Of a DNA stretch of 6,992 nt, positions 1 to 6,274 are shown piece after piece (position 1 is the first letter of the stretch; the number at the start of each line of letters is the position of its first letter). The position numbers were made by a program, and so were the translations under genes. This DNA comes from Pirellulales bacterium. GTDB lineage: Bacteria; Planctomycetota; Planctomycetia; Pirellulales; Thermoguttaceae. The DNA lies in the NCBI GenBank assembly GCA_030642635.1, contig DAOWNK010000167.1, forward strand, positions 1 to 6,992, in the 5' to 3' direction. The notes below the pieces were generated by a model that saw only the letters and a program-made list of their open reading frames with translations, was not told the origin of the DNA and searched no databases.

Positions 1-2
1 TA

Positions 3-2264
3 ATGCAGGCAACGGTTGCGCTGGCCGGCAATCCGAACTCCGGGAAAACGACCCTGTTCAATGAACTAACCGGTGCGCGGCAGCATGTCGGAAACTATCC
101 GGGTGTGACGGTCGAGAAGAAGACCGGGCGGATGGACCACCACGGCCGTCGATACGAGTTCATCGACCTGCCGGGTTTGTACAGCCTTGCACCGCGGTCG
201 CGCGACGAGATGGTGGCGGTCGATGTTCTTTTCGGACGCCGCAAGGATACCACGCCGGTCGATGCCGTGGTTTGTATTGCCGAGGCCGGCAATCTACAGC
301 GGAACCTGTACCTGCTCAGCCAGGTATTGGAGCAAGGGCTTCCAACGGTCTTGGTGGTGAACATGATCGACGTGGCGGCAAACCACGGCATCTCGATCGA
401 CGTCGAACGGCTCGCCGACCGGCTCTCGATTCCCGTGGCGGCAACCCAGGCGAACCGCCGAATCGGCATCGAGCAGCTTAAAACAGCGCTGGCCGAAGCA
501 GTCGACCGCGAACCGCATCATACAGAGACGCCTTTTCCAGAGCCGTTTGAAAATGAAGTTTCACTGTTGCAGGCCGAATTGGCGGAACCGATCGGAAGTG
601 TAGCGGCCATGCTCGCCCGGCGGTTGGCAAATGACAACGGTCCGCTGCCGCGCTGCCTATTGCGGCGGCTGTTGCTGGACGTCGGCGGCTACATCGAGCA
701 GGCATTGTTTCCTCACGGTGACGAGAAAGTCCAAGACCTGCTGAAAAACGCCAGGGCACGACTGGCCGAGGCCGGCTGTGCAGTGCCGAGGATTGAAACC
801 ACCGCCAGGTACGATTGGGCAACTCGTATGCTGGAAGGTGTCGTTACGGAACCGAGCCATTACAAAACCACCGTCTCAGACCGCATCGACTGGGTGCTTA
901 CACACCGAGTTTGGGGAATGACCATTTTTATCTTGGTAATGATCGTCATTTTCCAATCGGTATTCACCTGGGCTGCGCCGCTTATGGAACTGATCGATTC
1001 GGCCACCGGTGCAGTCGCCGATTGGGTCGCAGCGCGGATGTCCGACGGCGCGCTGCGGAGCATGGTAGTCGATGGTGTGATCGGAGGCGTCGGCGGAGTG
1101 GTGATCTTCCTGCCGCAGATATTGATACTCTTTCTCTTCATCGCCGTGCTGGAAGATTGCGGATACATGGCTCGGGCGGCGTTCCTTATGGACAAAATGA
1201 TGACCAGGGTGGGCCTGAGTGGAAAATCGTTCATCCCGATGCTCTGCTCGTTCGCCTGTGCGGTGCCGGGCGTTATGGCCACGCGGGTAATCGAGAACGA
1301 GCGGGACCGCCTGACCACGATCCTGGTCGCACCGCTTATGACCTGTTCCGCTCGGCTGCCGGTCTATGCGTTGCTGATCGCCGCGTTCATCCCGGCACAT
1401 AGCTGCCTGGGCGGATTGCTGACATTGCAGGGGCTTACGCTGATCAGCCTGTACCTGTTGGGAATAGTCGTTGCAGTGCTCTCGGCGTTGATCTTCAAAC
1501 GAACGATCCTTCGCGGCCGGCCGACGCCGTTTTTAATGGAGTTGCCCAGCTACAAATGGCCGTCGCCGCGCGTGGTGTTCTACCGCGTCGTCCAGCGCGG
1601 CTGGATATTCCTGCACACTGCCGGAACGATCATCCTACTGGTCTCCATTATTGTTTGGGCCGCCCTGTACTATCCGCACAATGCGGCGGTGGTCGAAGGG
1701 CCGTTCCTTGTCCGGCAAGAGAATTTGCAGGCTCAACTTAACCGGCTCGGCCCGAAAGACCAACGGCGCGAGGAGATTTCCAGGAAGCTGGACCGGATCG
1801 ACCGCGATATCGCCGGTGCATACCAGCGTCAGAGCATCTTGGGTCGGATGGGGCGGGTGATCGAGCCGGTCGTGCGGCCGTTGGGCTGGGATTGGCGGAT
1901 CGGATGCGCCGCGATCGCGTCGTTTCCCGCGCGCGAGGTCGTCGTGGCCACGCTCGGGGTAATCTACAACCTCGGCGAGGACATCGATCCGGAATCGCAG
2001 CGTGGCGCCAAGTCGTTCAACTCTCGGTTGCGCAGCGCCACCTGGGACGACAGCGATCCGCCGCGCAAGGTGTTTAACGTACCCGTGGCGATGTCGATCA
2101 TGGTGTTCTTTGCGCTATGTGCCCAATGTGCCGCCACGCTGGCGGTAATCCGACGCGAGACGAACTCTTGGCGCTGGCCGGTGTTTGCATTTGCCTACAT
2201 GACCACGTTGGCATACGTGGGAGCATTTGTTACATACCAGACCGGTATGTGGATTGGACAATAA
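3..2264 (+). CDS. feoB: Ferrous iron transport protein B (FeoB), complete
   Basis: FeoB is the inner-membrane Fe(II) transporter with an N-terminal cytoplasmic G-protein domain. Seen in the 753-residue product: G1 P-loop GNPNSGKT at 9-16, switch/G2 region YPGVTVEKKTG at 32-42, G3 DLPG at 55-58, G4 NMID at 120-123 and a G5-like ATQANRRIG at 147-155. A helical spacer (about 170-290) follows, then the polytopic membrane domain from about 303. The family-typical core is present: RAAFLMDKMM (391-400), GKSFIPMLCSFACAVPG (407-423) and TCSARLPVY (447-455), with cysteines 415, 419 and 448, and the C-terminal block WRIGCAAIASFPAREVV (631-647). The length is normal for the family. The ATG overlaps a stop codon (TAATG, 1-5), suggesting translational coupling to an upstream gene, usually feoA in feo operons. 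A charged, coiled-coil-like stretch at about 569-608 is an extra between membrane segments. I see no frameshift or missing key residue. Confidence 0.97.
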   Translation: MQATVALAGNPNSGKTTLFNELTGARQHVGNYPGVTVEKKTGRMDHHGRRYEFIDLPGLYSLAPRSRDEMVAVDVLFGRRKDTTPVDAVVCIAEAGNLQRNLYLLSQVLEQGLPTVLVVNMIDVAANHGISIDVERLADRLSIPVAATQANRRIGIEQLKTALAEAVDREPHHTETPFPEPFENEVSLLQAELAEPIGSVAAMLARRLANDNGPLPRCLLRRLLLDVGGYIEQALFPHGDEKVQDLLKNARARLAEAGCAVPRIETTARYDWATRMLEGVVTEPSHYKTTVSDRIDWVLTHRVWGMTIFILVMIVIFQSVFTWAAPLMELIDSATGAVADWVAARMSDGALRSMVVDGVIGGVGGVVIFLPQILILFLFIAVLEDCGYMARAAFLMDKMMTRVGLSGKSFIPMLCSFACAVPGVMATRVIENERDRLTTILVAPLMTCSARLPVYALLIAAFIPAHSCLGGLLTLQGLTLISLYLLGIVVAVLSALIFKRTILRGRPTPFLMELPSYKWPSPRVVFYRVVQRGWIFLHTAGTIILLVSIIVWAALYYPHNAAVVEGPFLVRQENLQAQLNRLGPKDQRREEISRKLDRIDRDIAGAYQRQSILGRMGRVIEPVVRPLGWDWRIGCAAIASFPAREVVVATLGVIYNLGEDIDPESQRGAKSFNSRLRSATWDDSDPPRKVFNVPVAMSIMVFFALCAQCAATLAVIRRETNSWRWPVFAFAYMTTLAYVGAFVTYQTGMWIGQ

Positions 2265-2326
2265 GGCGGAAGGGGGAAGGCGGAATTTCCGGCGCTTTCC
2301 CCCTTCCCCCTTCCGCCTTCCCCCTT
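2263..2326. repeat. Inverted array of 7-bp AAGGNGG units between convergent genes
   Basis: Three tandem units on the + strand (AAGGCGG 2263-2269, AAGGGGG 2270-2276, AAGGCGG 2277-2283) face four on the - strand (reading down from 2326: AAGGGGG, AAGGCGG, AAGGGGG, AAGGGGG, to 2299). The arms pair perfectly over 18 bp (2263-2280 with 2302-2319), or in a shifted register over 16 bp (2270-2285 with 2311-2326). The feoB stop TAA (2262-2264) and the stop of the opposing prenyl synthase (2325-2327) lie at the two ends. A very stable hairpin in both transcripts would suit a bidirectional terminator or 3'-end protector. No U-run follows on either strand, so it is not a canonical intrinsic terminator. 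The strand asymmetry (purine arm, pyrimidine arm) is striking. Confidence 0.8.
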
Positions 2327-3329
2327 ACTGCTGCCGGTTGACGACGAACTCGGTCAACTGCTGGAGCATCTCGCTAAATTCCGTCATCGGAAGCAAATCT
2401 AGCTGCTCACCGGCACGTTGAGAGTACCACAACGCCTTCCGGCGAGCGTAGTCGATTGCCCCGAATCGCTCCATCAACGGCCGCAATGCGTCGCGGTGGT
2501 GATTGCCGGAGTCGGAAAGCACCTCGAGCACTTCGGCACGGTCATTGCCGGTTGCCTGGCTTAACAGCCTTATAAGCGGCAGTGTGGCCTTCTGCTTCAG
2601 CAGATCGGTCCCCAGCGACTTGCCGGCGGTGGCCTCGTCGCCGAGCAGATCGAGCAGGTCGTCGGCTATCTGGAATGCGATGCCCAGGTGTCGTCCGAAT
2701 CGGGCAAGGTGTTCGCACACGTCCGGCTCGGCGCCGGCGTAGTGCGATCCCAGCCGGCAGCAACAATCCAGCAGCACGGCCGTCTTGTTGGCGATAATCT
2801 CCAGGTAATCCTCCTCGGCCAGGTCGTAATTGCCTCGGCCGGCCACCTGTCGCAACTCGCCCTCGCACATGGTCTGTGCCGCCTCGCCGATCGACCGGCA
2901 TCCAAACGGATCGTCCAATACGCTGACCATACGCATAGATCGAGCGAACAGGTAGTCGCCCAGCAGCACGCTGGCCTCGTTGTCCCATCGGGCGTTTACC
3001 GTATCGAGGTGTCGGCGCAACGTGGCCTCATCGAGCACGTCGTCGTGCACCAGTGTGGCCGTGTGGATCATCTCCACCGCGGCAGCCAACTTCAGGTGCT
3101 CCGGCCCCAAGACGCCGGAGGCCTTGCCCGATAGCAGCACCAACGCCGGACGCAGCCGCTTGCCGCCGAGGCGAAAACCGTGCTTTACAAGCCGATCGAC
3201 AAACGGATGGTCGCTGCGCAGCTCATCGCGGAGGATTTCCTCGACCTGGTCAAGTTCTGCGCGTATCGGTGCGTACAACCGACGCAGTGCTTCGGTGGAG
3301 GGCGTCCGATCCTTGACCATTTGCTTCAT
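2325..3329 (-). CDS. Long-chain trans-polyprenyl diphosphate synthase (IspB/HepT-like)
   Basis: This class I prenyltransferase condenses isopentenyl diphosphate onto an allylic diphosphate to make the side chain of respiratory quinones (menaquinone or ubiquinone). Seen in the 334-residue product: GGKRLRP at 55-61, first aspartate-rich motif DDVLD at 96-100 followed by RR at 105-106, second aspartate-rich motif FQIADDLLD at 219-227, and GKSLGTDLLKQKATLP at 236-251. The residue five before the first Asp is Ala (91), in IHTATLVHDD. A small residue here is typical of long-chain (C35-C50) enzymes, whereas geranylgeranyl and farnesyl synthases carry bulky residues, so quinone-tail synthesis is inferred. 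The exact chain length cannot be read. The start at 3329 is preceded by GGAAGGA about 4 nt upstream. An ATG three codons later lacks a ribosome binding site. It lies 142 bp downstream of the efflux gene with a terminator candidate between, so it is probably its own transcription unit. Confidence 0.93.
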   Translation of the reverse strand: MKQMVKDRTPSTEALRRLYAPIRAELDQVEEILRDELRSDHPFVDRLVKHGFRLGGKRLRPALVLLSGKASGVLGPEHLKLAAAVEMIHTATLVHDDVLDEATLRRHLDTVNARWDNEASVLLGDYLFARSMRMVSVLDDPFGCRSIGEAAQTMCEGELRQVAGRGNYDLAEEDYLEIIANKTAVLLDCCCRLGSHYAGAEPDVCEHLARFGRHLGIAFQIADDLLDLLGDEATAGKSLGTDLLKQKATLPLIRLLSQATGNDRAEVLEVLSDSGNHHRDALRPLMERFGAIDYARRKALWYSQRAGEQLDLLPMTEFSEMLQQLTEFVVNRQQ

Positions 3330-3349
3330 ATAGTCCTTCCCAACGATCT

Positions 3350-3377
3350 ATTCTAACGCCCCATAACCGGCAGTCGA
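3350..3377 (-). promoter_or_regulatory. Candidate sigma70-type promoter of the prenyl synthase gene
   Basis: On the - strand, a -35-like TCGACT (3372-3377; 4 of 6 to TTGACA) and a -10 TAGAAT (3350-3355; 5 of 6 to TATAAT) are separated by 16 bp. The predicted transcript would start around 3343, giving a short leader that carries the GGAAGGA ribosome binding site. The position is right for the gene starting at 3329. Support is sequence similarity only, and planctomycete-type promoters may not follow the E. coli consensus closely. Confidence 0.35.
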
Positions 3378-3417
3378 GGGGGCCTGATTCATCGGGTCCA
3401 CCCGGCTGAATACCCGG

Positions 3418-3436
3418 AAAACCGCATAAATGCGGT
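3418..3436 (-). terminator. Candidate intrinsic terminator after the efflux channel gene
   Basis: On the - strand the sequence ACCGCA-TTTA-TGCGGT forms a perfect 6-bp stem with a 4-nt loop (3421-3436), immediately followed by a run of four T (3421-3418, the first being part of the stem). It sits about 35 bp beyond the stop codon of the outer membrane channel gene and upstream of the prenyl synthase promoter candidate. The stem and the U-run are both short, so termination may be weak. Confidence 0.45.
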
Positions 3437-3471
3437 CACTACGAACAGATTCCGATAGGTTGGGTGAATGT

Positions 3472-5109
3472 TTACGGACTGTCGGCATTCGGCGGACCTG
3501 CCGGAGGCGCAGAAGGCACTGGCAACGGCTGGGCCGGAGGCGGGACGTTTTTACCCGGCTGAAGCTCTTCTTGAAAAGGCGTATCCGGCTGACCCGAGAG
3601 CGGCGCATCAGGGGCGTAACGCATCCGCCAGCCGCCGCCGATGGCTTTGTACACGGCAACCAGGTTCATCGCTATCTTACCCCGACTTTCAGCCAGGGTG
3701 TCCTGCTGCAATACGAGCGCCCGTTGCGAATCGAGGACCCGCTGGTAATCGACCACACCCTGGTCGTACAGAAGCAGGCCTATTCTCAATGCCTGCTCGT
3801 TTTCGTGGACGGCGCGGCCAAGCGATTTGACTCGCTGTTGCTCGCGCAAGAAACCGACGATGGCGTCCTCTACTTCCTTGTTCGCCATCAGTACGGTGTT
3901 CTGATAACCGATTACGGCTTGCTTGAAGCGAGCATCCTCGACACGAATGTTGTTCCGTATGCGCCCATAGTTCAGGATGTTCCATCGGAAGCCGGGACCT
4001 ACCGCGCCGGCAATGCTGTGCCAGTTGTAGAGATCACTGAAGTCTTCCGATTGAATGGCGATGGTCCCCGTAATTGCGATGTGCGGATATAACTCCGCTG
4101 TCGCAATGCCGATTTTGGCGGATTGGGCAGCGGCCTGGCGTTCAGCTCGCCGGACATCCGGGCGTCGACGGAGCAGTTCGGCGGGGATTCCTGCAACGAC
4201 CTGCGGCGGGGCGGTAGGAATCGGCCGCGGTTGCCCGAGTTCCTCTTGAAGACTGCGGGGCGGAATGCCCAGCAGGATGCACAGGGCATTTTGAACCTTG
4301 CGATGGTTCTCTTCCAGCGCCGGAACAAGCGACTCCGTGACCGCAAGAATCGCACTGGCCTGTCGCACGTCGATCTCGCTTACCACACCGCCTTGAAAAC
4401 GCCGTTCGATGATCCTCAGAGCCTCCTCTTGCAGCGCGATGTTCTTTCGCACCAGTGCAAGGCGCTCCTCAATCGCTCGCATCTGGATGTAAGCGGCGGC
4501 CACTTCCGCTTGCAGAATGACCAGCACGTCGTCGTAATTTTCGATTTGGGCATTCAAGTTTGCGTCGGCGGCCTCAACACCCCTACGGAGCCGGCCCCAA
4601 ATGTCGAGTTCCCATGCGGCGTCAAATCCGGCGGACCAATCGTCAAACTCCCTATTGCCCGGAAACTCTCCGAAGGGGTATGAATTATCGCTGAACTTGT
4701 CGCGTGAATAGGCTCCCGTCATTTGCTGCTTTTGCGGGAACAGATTGCCGGCGGCAATTCCTCGCTGGGCGCGGGCCTCCAGGATTCGCAGCCCCGCGAT
4801 TTTCAGTGGCAGATTCTGCTCGTAGGCGGTATAAACCAATTCATTGAGCACGGGGTCGTTGAACACGGTCCACCAGTAGCTGTAATCGGTGGCCTCGCTC
4901 TTGACGTTGGGGTTGTCGGCGTCAATCCACTTATCTGCGACCGGTGCCGGAGGACGGCCGTAATTCGGCCCAACCTTGAACCCGTTTTGCCACCACTGGC
5001 GGGTGCTTGTGCACCCAGCGAGTAGACAGGCTGCGATCGCCACACCTGCTATCAGTGTGTACTTCTGGGGGGTAGCTTTGTTGGCTCTACCCCAGATGTT
5101 GAACCTCAT
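3472..5109 (-). CDS. RND-type efflux outer membrane lipoprotein (TolC/OprM/NodT family)
   Basis: This is the outer membrane channel of a tripartite efflux system; trimers form a beta-barrel and long alpha-helical periplasmic tunnel that docks on the adaptor protein. Seen in the 545-residue product: a lipoprotein signal with a basic N-terminus, a hydrophobic segment (18-31) and lipobox LAGC, with C33 as the predicted acylated residue. Family landmarks follow: VGPNYGRPPAP (47-55 region), WW..F.DP.L (79-88), ELDIWGRLRR (167-176), IPAELLRRRPDVRRAE (308-323), a tandem repeat of the helical hairpin domain, and GGGW near 491-494 where the conserved fold normally ends. A proline-rich tail of about 50 residues (500-545) is extra. 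AGAAGG lies about 8 nt before the start, supporting the ATG at 5109. The gene is divergent from tetR and the adaptor gene, suggesting one system with shared regulation. I see no strong promoter for it on the - strand. Confidence 0.95.
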   Translation of the reverse strand: MRFNIWGRANKATPQKYTLIAGVAIAACLLAGCTSTRQWWQNGFKVGPNYGRPPAPVADKWIDADNPNVKSEATDYSYWWTVFNDPVLNELVYTAYEQNLPLKIAGLRILEARAQRGIAAGNLFPQKQQMTGAYSRDKFSDNSYPFGEFPGNREFDDWSAGFDAAWELDIWGRLRRGVEAADANLNAQIENYDDVLVILQAEVAAAYIQMRAIEERLALVRKNIALQEEALRIIERRFQGGVVSEIDVRQASAILAVTESLVPALEENHRKVQNALCILLGIPPRSLQEELGQPRPIPTAPPQVVAGIPAELLRRRPDVRRAERQAAAQSAKIGIATAELYPHIAITGTIAIQSEDFSDLYNWHSIAGAVGPGFRWNILNYGRIRNNIRVEDARFKQAVIGYQNTVLMANKEVEDAIVGFLREQQRVKSLGRAVHENEQALRIGLLLYDQGVVDYQRVLDSQRALVLQQDTLAESRGKIAMNLVAVYKAIGGGWRMRYAPDAPLSGQPDTPFQEELQPGKNVPPPAQPLPVPSAPPAGPPNADSP

Positions 5110-5126
5110 GACGCCGCCTTCTGGAA

Positions 5127-5153
5127 GATTAGGGATATTAGGGAGATATTAGG
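5127..5153. repeat. Short ATTAGGGA tandem repeat in the channel gene leader
   Basis: Two near-identical 9-mers, GATTAGGGA (5127-5135) and TATTAGGGA (5136-5144), are followed by GATATTAGG (5145-5153). They lie just upstream of the ribosome binding site of the outer membrane channel gene. On the - strand they supply two TAATAT sequences that resemble -10 boxes, but no convincing -35 sits at the right distance. Function is unknown; it may simply be low-complexity sequence. Confidence 0.4.
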
Positions 5154-5295
5154 TTGTCTAAGGAAGGGTAAATCGGGCATACGACCCTCTTAATCCACAA
5201 AACCGGGATTTCCGCGCGAATCCACCTCATCCCATTAATCGGCAACGCTTTTGTTGTCGCATGACCAAAAATTCTATTGACTATACCAGCCCCTC

Positions 5296-5325
5296 TTGAC
5301 AACAAACTGGCAAGTAACGTATAAT
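5296..5325 (+). promoter_or_regulatory. Near-consensus sigma70 promoter for tetR/efflux operon
   Basis: TTGACA (5296-5301) and TATAAT (5320-5325) are both perfect consensus hexamers, separated by 18 bp. Transcription would start near 5331-5333, about 260 nt before the tetR ATG. Of this leader, 190 nt is the inserted element at 5381-5570; without it and one copy of its target repeat the leader would be about 64 nt. The promoter is probably strong when unrepressed. Confidence 0.8.
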
Positions 5326-5340
5326 GACTAAGGAGTCATT
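5323..5340. promoter_or_regulatory. Palindromic operator candidate for the TetR-family repressor
   Basis: The perfect inverted repeat AATGACT-AAGG-AGTCATT (7-bp arms, 4-bp centre) begins inside the -10 hexamer and runs across the predicted start site. Size and symmetry suit a homodimeric TetR-family protein, and the position would block RNA polymerase directly. Autoregulation by the repressor encoded at 5592-6203, with co-control of the adaptor gene, is inferred from this placement. Whether the divergent channel gene is controlled from the same site is unclear. Confidence 0.65.
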
Positions 5341-5402
5341 TAATTGATTGCCCGGTTTCCTGCAAGGAATATTCGATTAACTCAAACTGTAAGTGGTCAG
5401 TG

Positions 5403-5546
5403 GAAAATGGGGACTGGCTCCGAGCAGATATCGGCCGGAAGTACGGGAAAAACCGTAGCCGCCGTCCGAAAAGGGGGACAGGCACCGTCGGCAAACCAAA
5501 AACTCTCGTGAAAACCAGGTGCGTGACGGAGCCAGTCCCCATTTTC
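5403..5546. repeat. 20-bp subterminal inverted repeat pair of the MITE-like element
   Basis: GAAAATGGGGACTGGCTCCG at 5403-5422 is exactly reverse-complemented at 5527-5546. The loop between them is 104 bp and holds a small hairpin, TACGG-GAAAAA-CCGTA (5442-5457), plus GCACC (5482-5486) that can pair with GGTGC (5518-5522). The spacers between these repeats and the outer 13-bp repeats differ (9 bp left, 11 bp right) and are not complementary overall. This suggests either a composite element or a functional bulge. Confidence 0.85.
5466..5490 (+). repeat. Internal third copy of the REP-like motif
   Basis: This 25-bp stretch matches the reverse complement of 5524-5548 at 21 of 25 positions. The shared core is GGGGACWGGCWCCG, with GGGGACAGGCACCG here (5474-5487) and GGGGACTGGCTCCG at the left end (5409-5422). 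The two differences in the core, T to A at both W positions, are the same kind of change, as if two subtypes of one repeat family coexist. It has no perfect partner inside the element. Confidence 0.7.
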
Positions 5547-5591
5547 GGACTCCCCTCCTTACAGTTTGAGGATTAAGTTGCGGAGAAAGCC

Positions 5592-6203
5592 ATGACAAGT
5601 TTGGCCGAACGGCGGAGGGAGCTTCTCGATTCGATGATGAGAGAAGCCGTTTACGAGGGCGCAGTAGCCGTCTTGACAGAGCATGGCTTGAACGGCACGA
5701 CGATGGACCGCGTTGCCGCCGCTGCGGGGATGGCCAAGGGCAGCCTTTACAACCACTTCCGCAGCAAGCAGGAGCTTCTGGAGTTTGTCCGCGACAGGGC
5801 GGTCGCTCCGATGCAGGAGGCGCTTGAGGAGATCGTCGAGAACAAACTTTGCGCAGCGGAAAAGCTCGCGTCGATTTCCCGGCTGTGGCGTGAGTATCTT
5901 GTGAAGCACCATGCGGTGTTCGAGTTCCTCATCAACGACCATGCGGCCAAACGGCTCTTAAGAGACACGGAGCAGACCGTTCGTGCCTCCGGGATCAAAC
6001 AAATTGCAACGATCATTGAGCAGGGCATCCAAAAAGGAGCATTTCGGCCGGTCGATGTCACTGCGGCTGCGGAAATATTTGTCAGTGCTTCGATCGGAAT
6101 GGTGGAACAGGAATTCGCGGCGGGCATATCGCGGCCGGTGGACGAAGCGGGCGACGCGCTGATGGGAGTCTTCTTGCACGGTCTCTGTGGAAGCGAGGGA
6201 TAA
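5592..6203 (+). CDS. TetR/AcrR-family transcriptional repressor
   Basis: This is a one-component, ligand-responsive DNA-binding repressor of the type that controls efflux pumps. Seen in the 203-residue product: an N-terminal three-helix domain (about 8-55) with the family helix-turn-helix, GTTMDRVAAAAGMAKGSLYN at 35-54, followed by HFRSKQELL at 55-63. The remaining 140 residues are helical and variable, as is usual for the ligand-binding and dimerisation domain, with a dimerisation-like segment AEIFVSASIGMVEQEFAAGI near 160-179. Length is typical. The ATG at 5592 has GGAG 6 nt upstream. The adaptor gene follows after 71 bp on the same strand, so the two are probably co-transcribed from the promoter at 5296-5325. 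The palindrome over that promoter is the likely binding site. The inducing ligand cannot be deduced. Confidence 0.95.
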   Translation: MTSLAERRRELLDSMMREAVYEGAVAVLTEHGLNGTTMDRVAAAAGMAKGSLYNHFRSKQELLEFVRDRAVAPMQEALEEIVENKLCAAEKLASISRLWREYLVKHHAVFEFLINDHAAKRLLRDTEQTVRASGIKQIATIIEQGIQKGAFRPVDVTAAAEIFVSASIGMVEQEFAAGISRPVDEAGDALMGVFLHGLCGSEG

Positions 6204-6263
6204 CGTGAAGGTTGATTGATGTATGACGCCGACCAGTAAGGGTAAGTCTGGCTTCAAAAACAC

Positions 6264-6268
6264 AAGGA
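6264..6268 (+). promoter_or_regulatory. Ribosome binding site deciding the adaptor start
   Basis: AAGGA (6264-6268) lies 6 nt before the ATG at 6275, an optimal Shine-Dalgarno placement. An in-frame TGA at 6269-6271 closes the frame just upstream, so 6275 is the first possible start. Competing starts are the GTG at 6395, the ATG at 6413 (GGAG only 2 nt away) and the ATG at 6419 (GGAG 8 nt away, acceptable). Confidence 0.5.
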
Positions 6269-6274
6269 TGACGA

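Larger units (their letters stand above)
5381..5570. mobile_element. 190-bp MITE-like non-coding insertion with terminal inverted repeats and 6-bp target duplication
   Basis: The ends are perfect 13-bp inverted repeats, CTCAAACTGTAAG (5381-5393) and its reverse complement (5558-5570). Immediately outside them is a direct repeat GATTAA (5375-5380 and 5571-5576), the expected mark of a target-site duplication. Inside are perfect 20-bp subterminal inverted repeats (5403-5422 and 5527-5546) and a third, diverged copy of the same motif (5466-5490). No credible gene is encoded, so movement would need a transposase from elsewhere. It sits between the promoter/operator and the tetR ribosome binding site (GGAG 5582-5585), which it leaves intact. 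As RNA it would fold into a long hairpin in the tetR leader. I cannot assign an IS family; the inner motif resembles, from memory, REP-like repeats associated with Y1 (RAYT) transposases. Confidence 0.85.

Noticed and set aside
815..1402. A 195-codon + frame and 152/174-codon - frames inside feoB
   Set aside because: They are shadows of the GC-rich feoB coding sequence, which is intact and strongly conserved in its own frame; their translations are low-complexity and basic.
2263..2326. CRISPR-like or classic rho-independent terminator at the feoB end
   Set aside because: The repeats are 7 bp and contiguous with no spacers, so not CRISPR; no U-run follows the stem on either strand, so it does not meet the usual intrinsic terminator definition.
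3430..4683. Long + strand open frames (220 and 186 codons) opposite the efflux channel gene
   Set aside because: The - strand product has a full family signature and lipobox over the same span; the + strand translations resemble no protein and lack good ribosome binding sites.
5249..5270. Imperfect palindrome TTTTG...CAAAA as a second repressor operator
   Set aside because: The arms are short and asymmetric with a 2-nt bulge, and the sequence is unrelated to the AATGACT/AGTCATT palindrome.
5271..5302. A - strand promoter for the channel gene using TTGTCA (5297-5302) and TAGAAT (5271-5276)
   Set aside because: The spacing is 20 bp, too long for a good sigma70 promoter, and the only 17-bp alternative for the -35 (TCAAGA) matches at 3 of 6 positions.
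5336..5598. Open frames of 68 and 73 codons on the - strand across the divergent region
   Set aside because: They run through the inverted-repeat element, have no recognisable domain, and overlap the tetR promoter leader. They are by-products of the repeat sequence.
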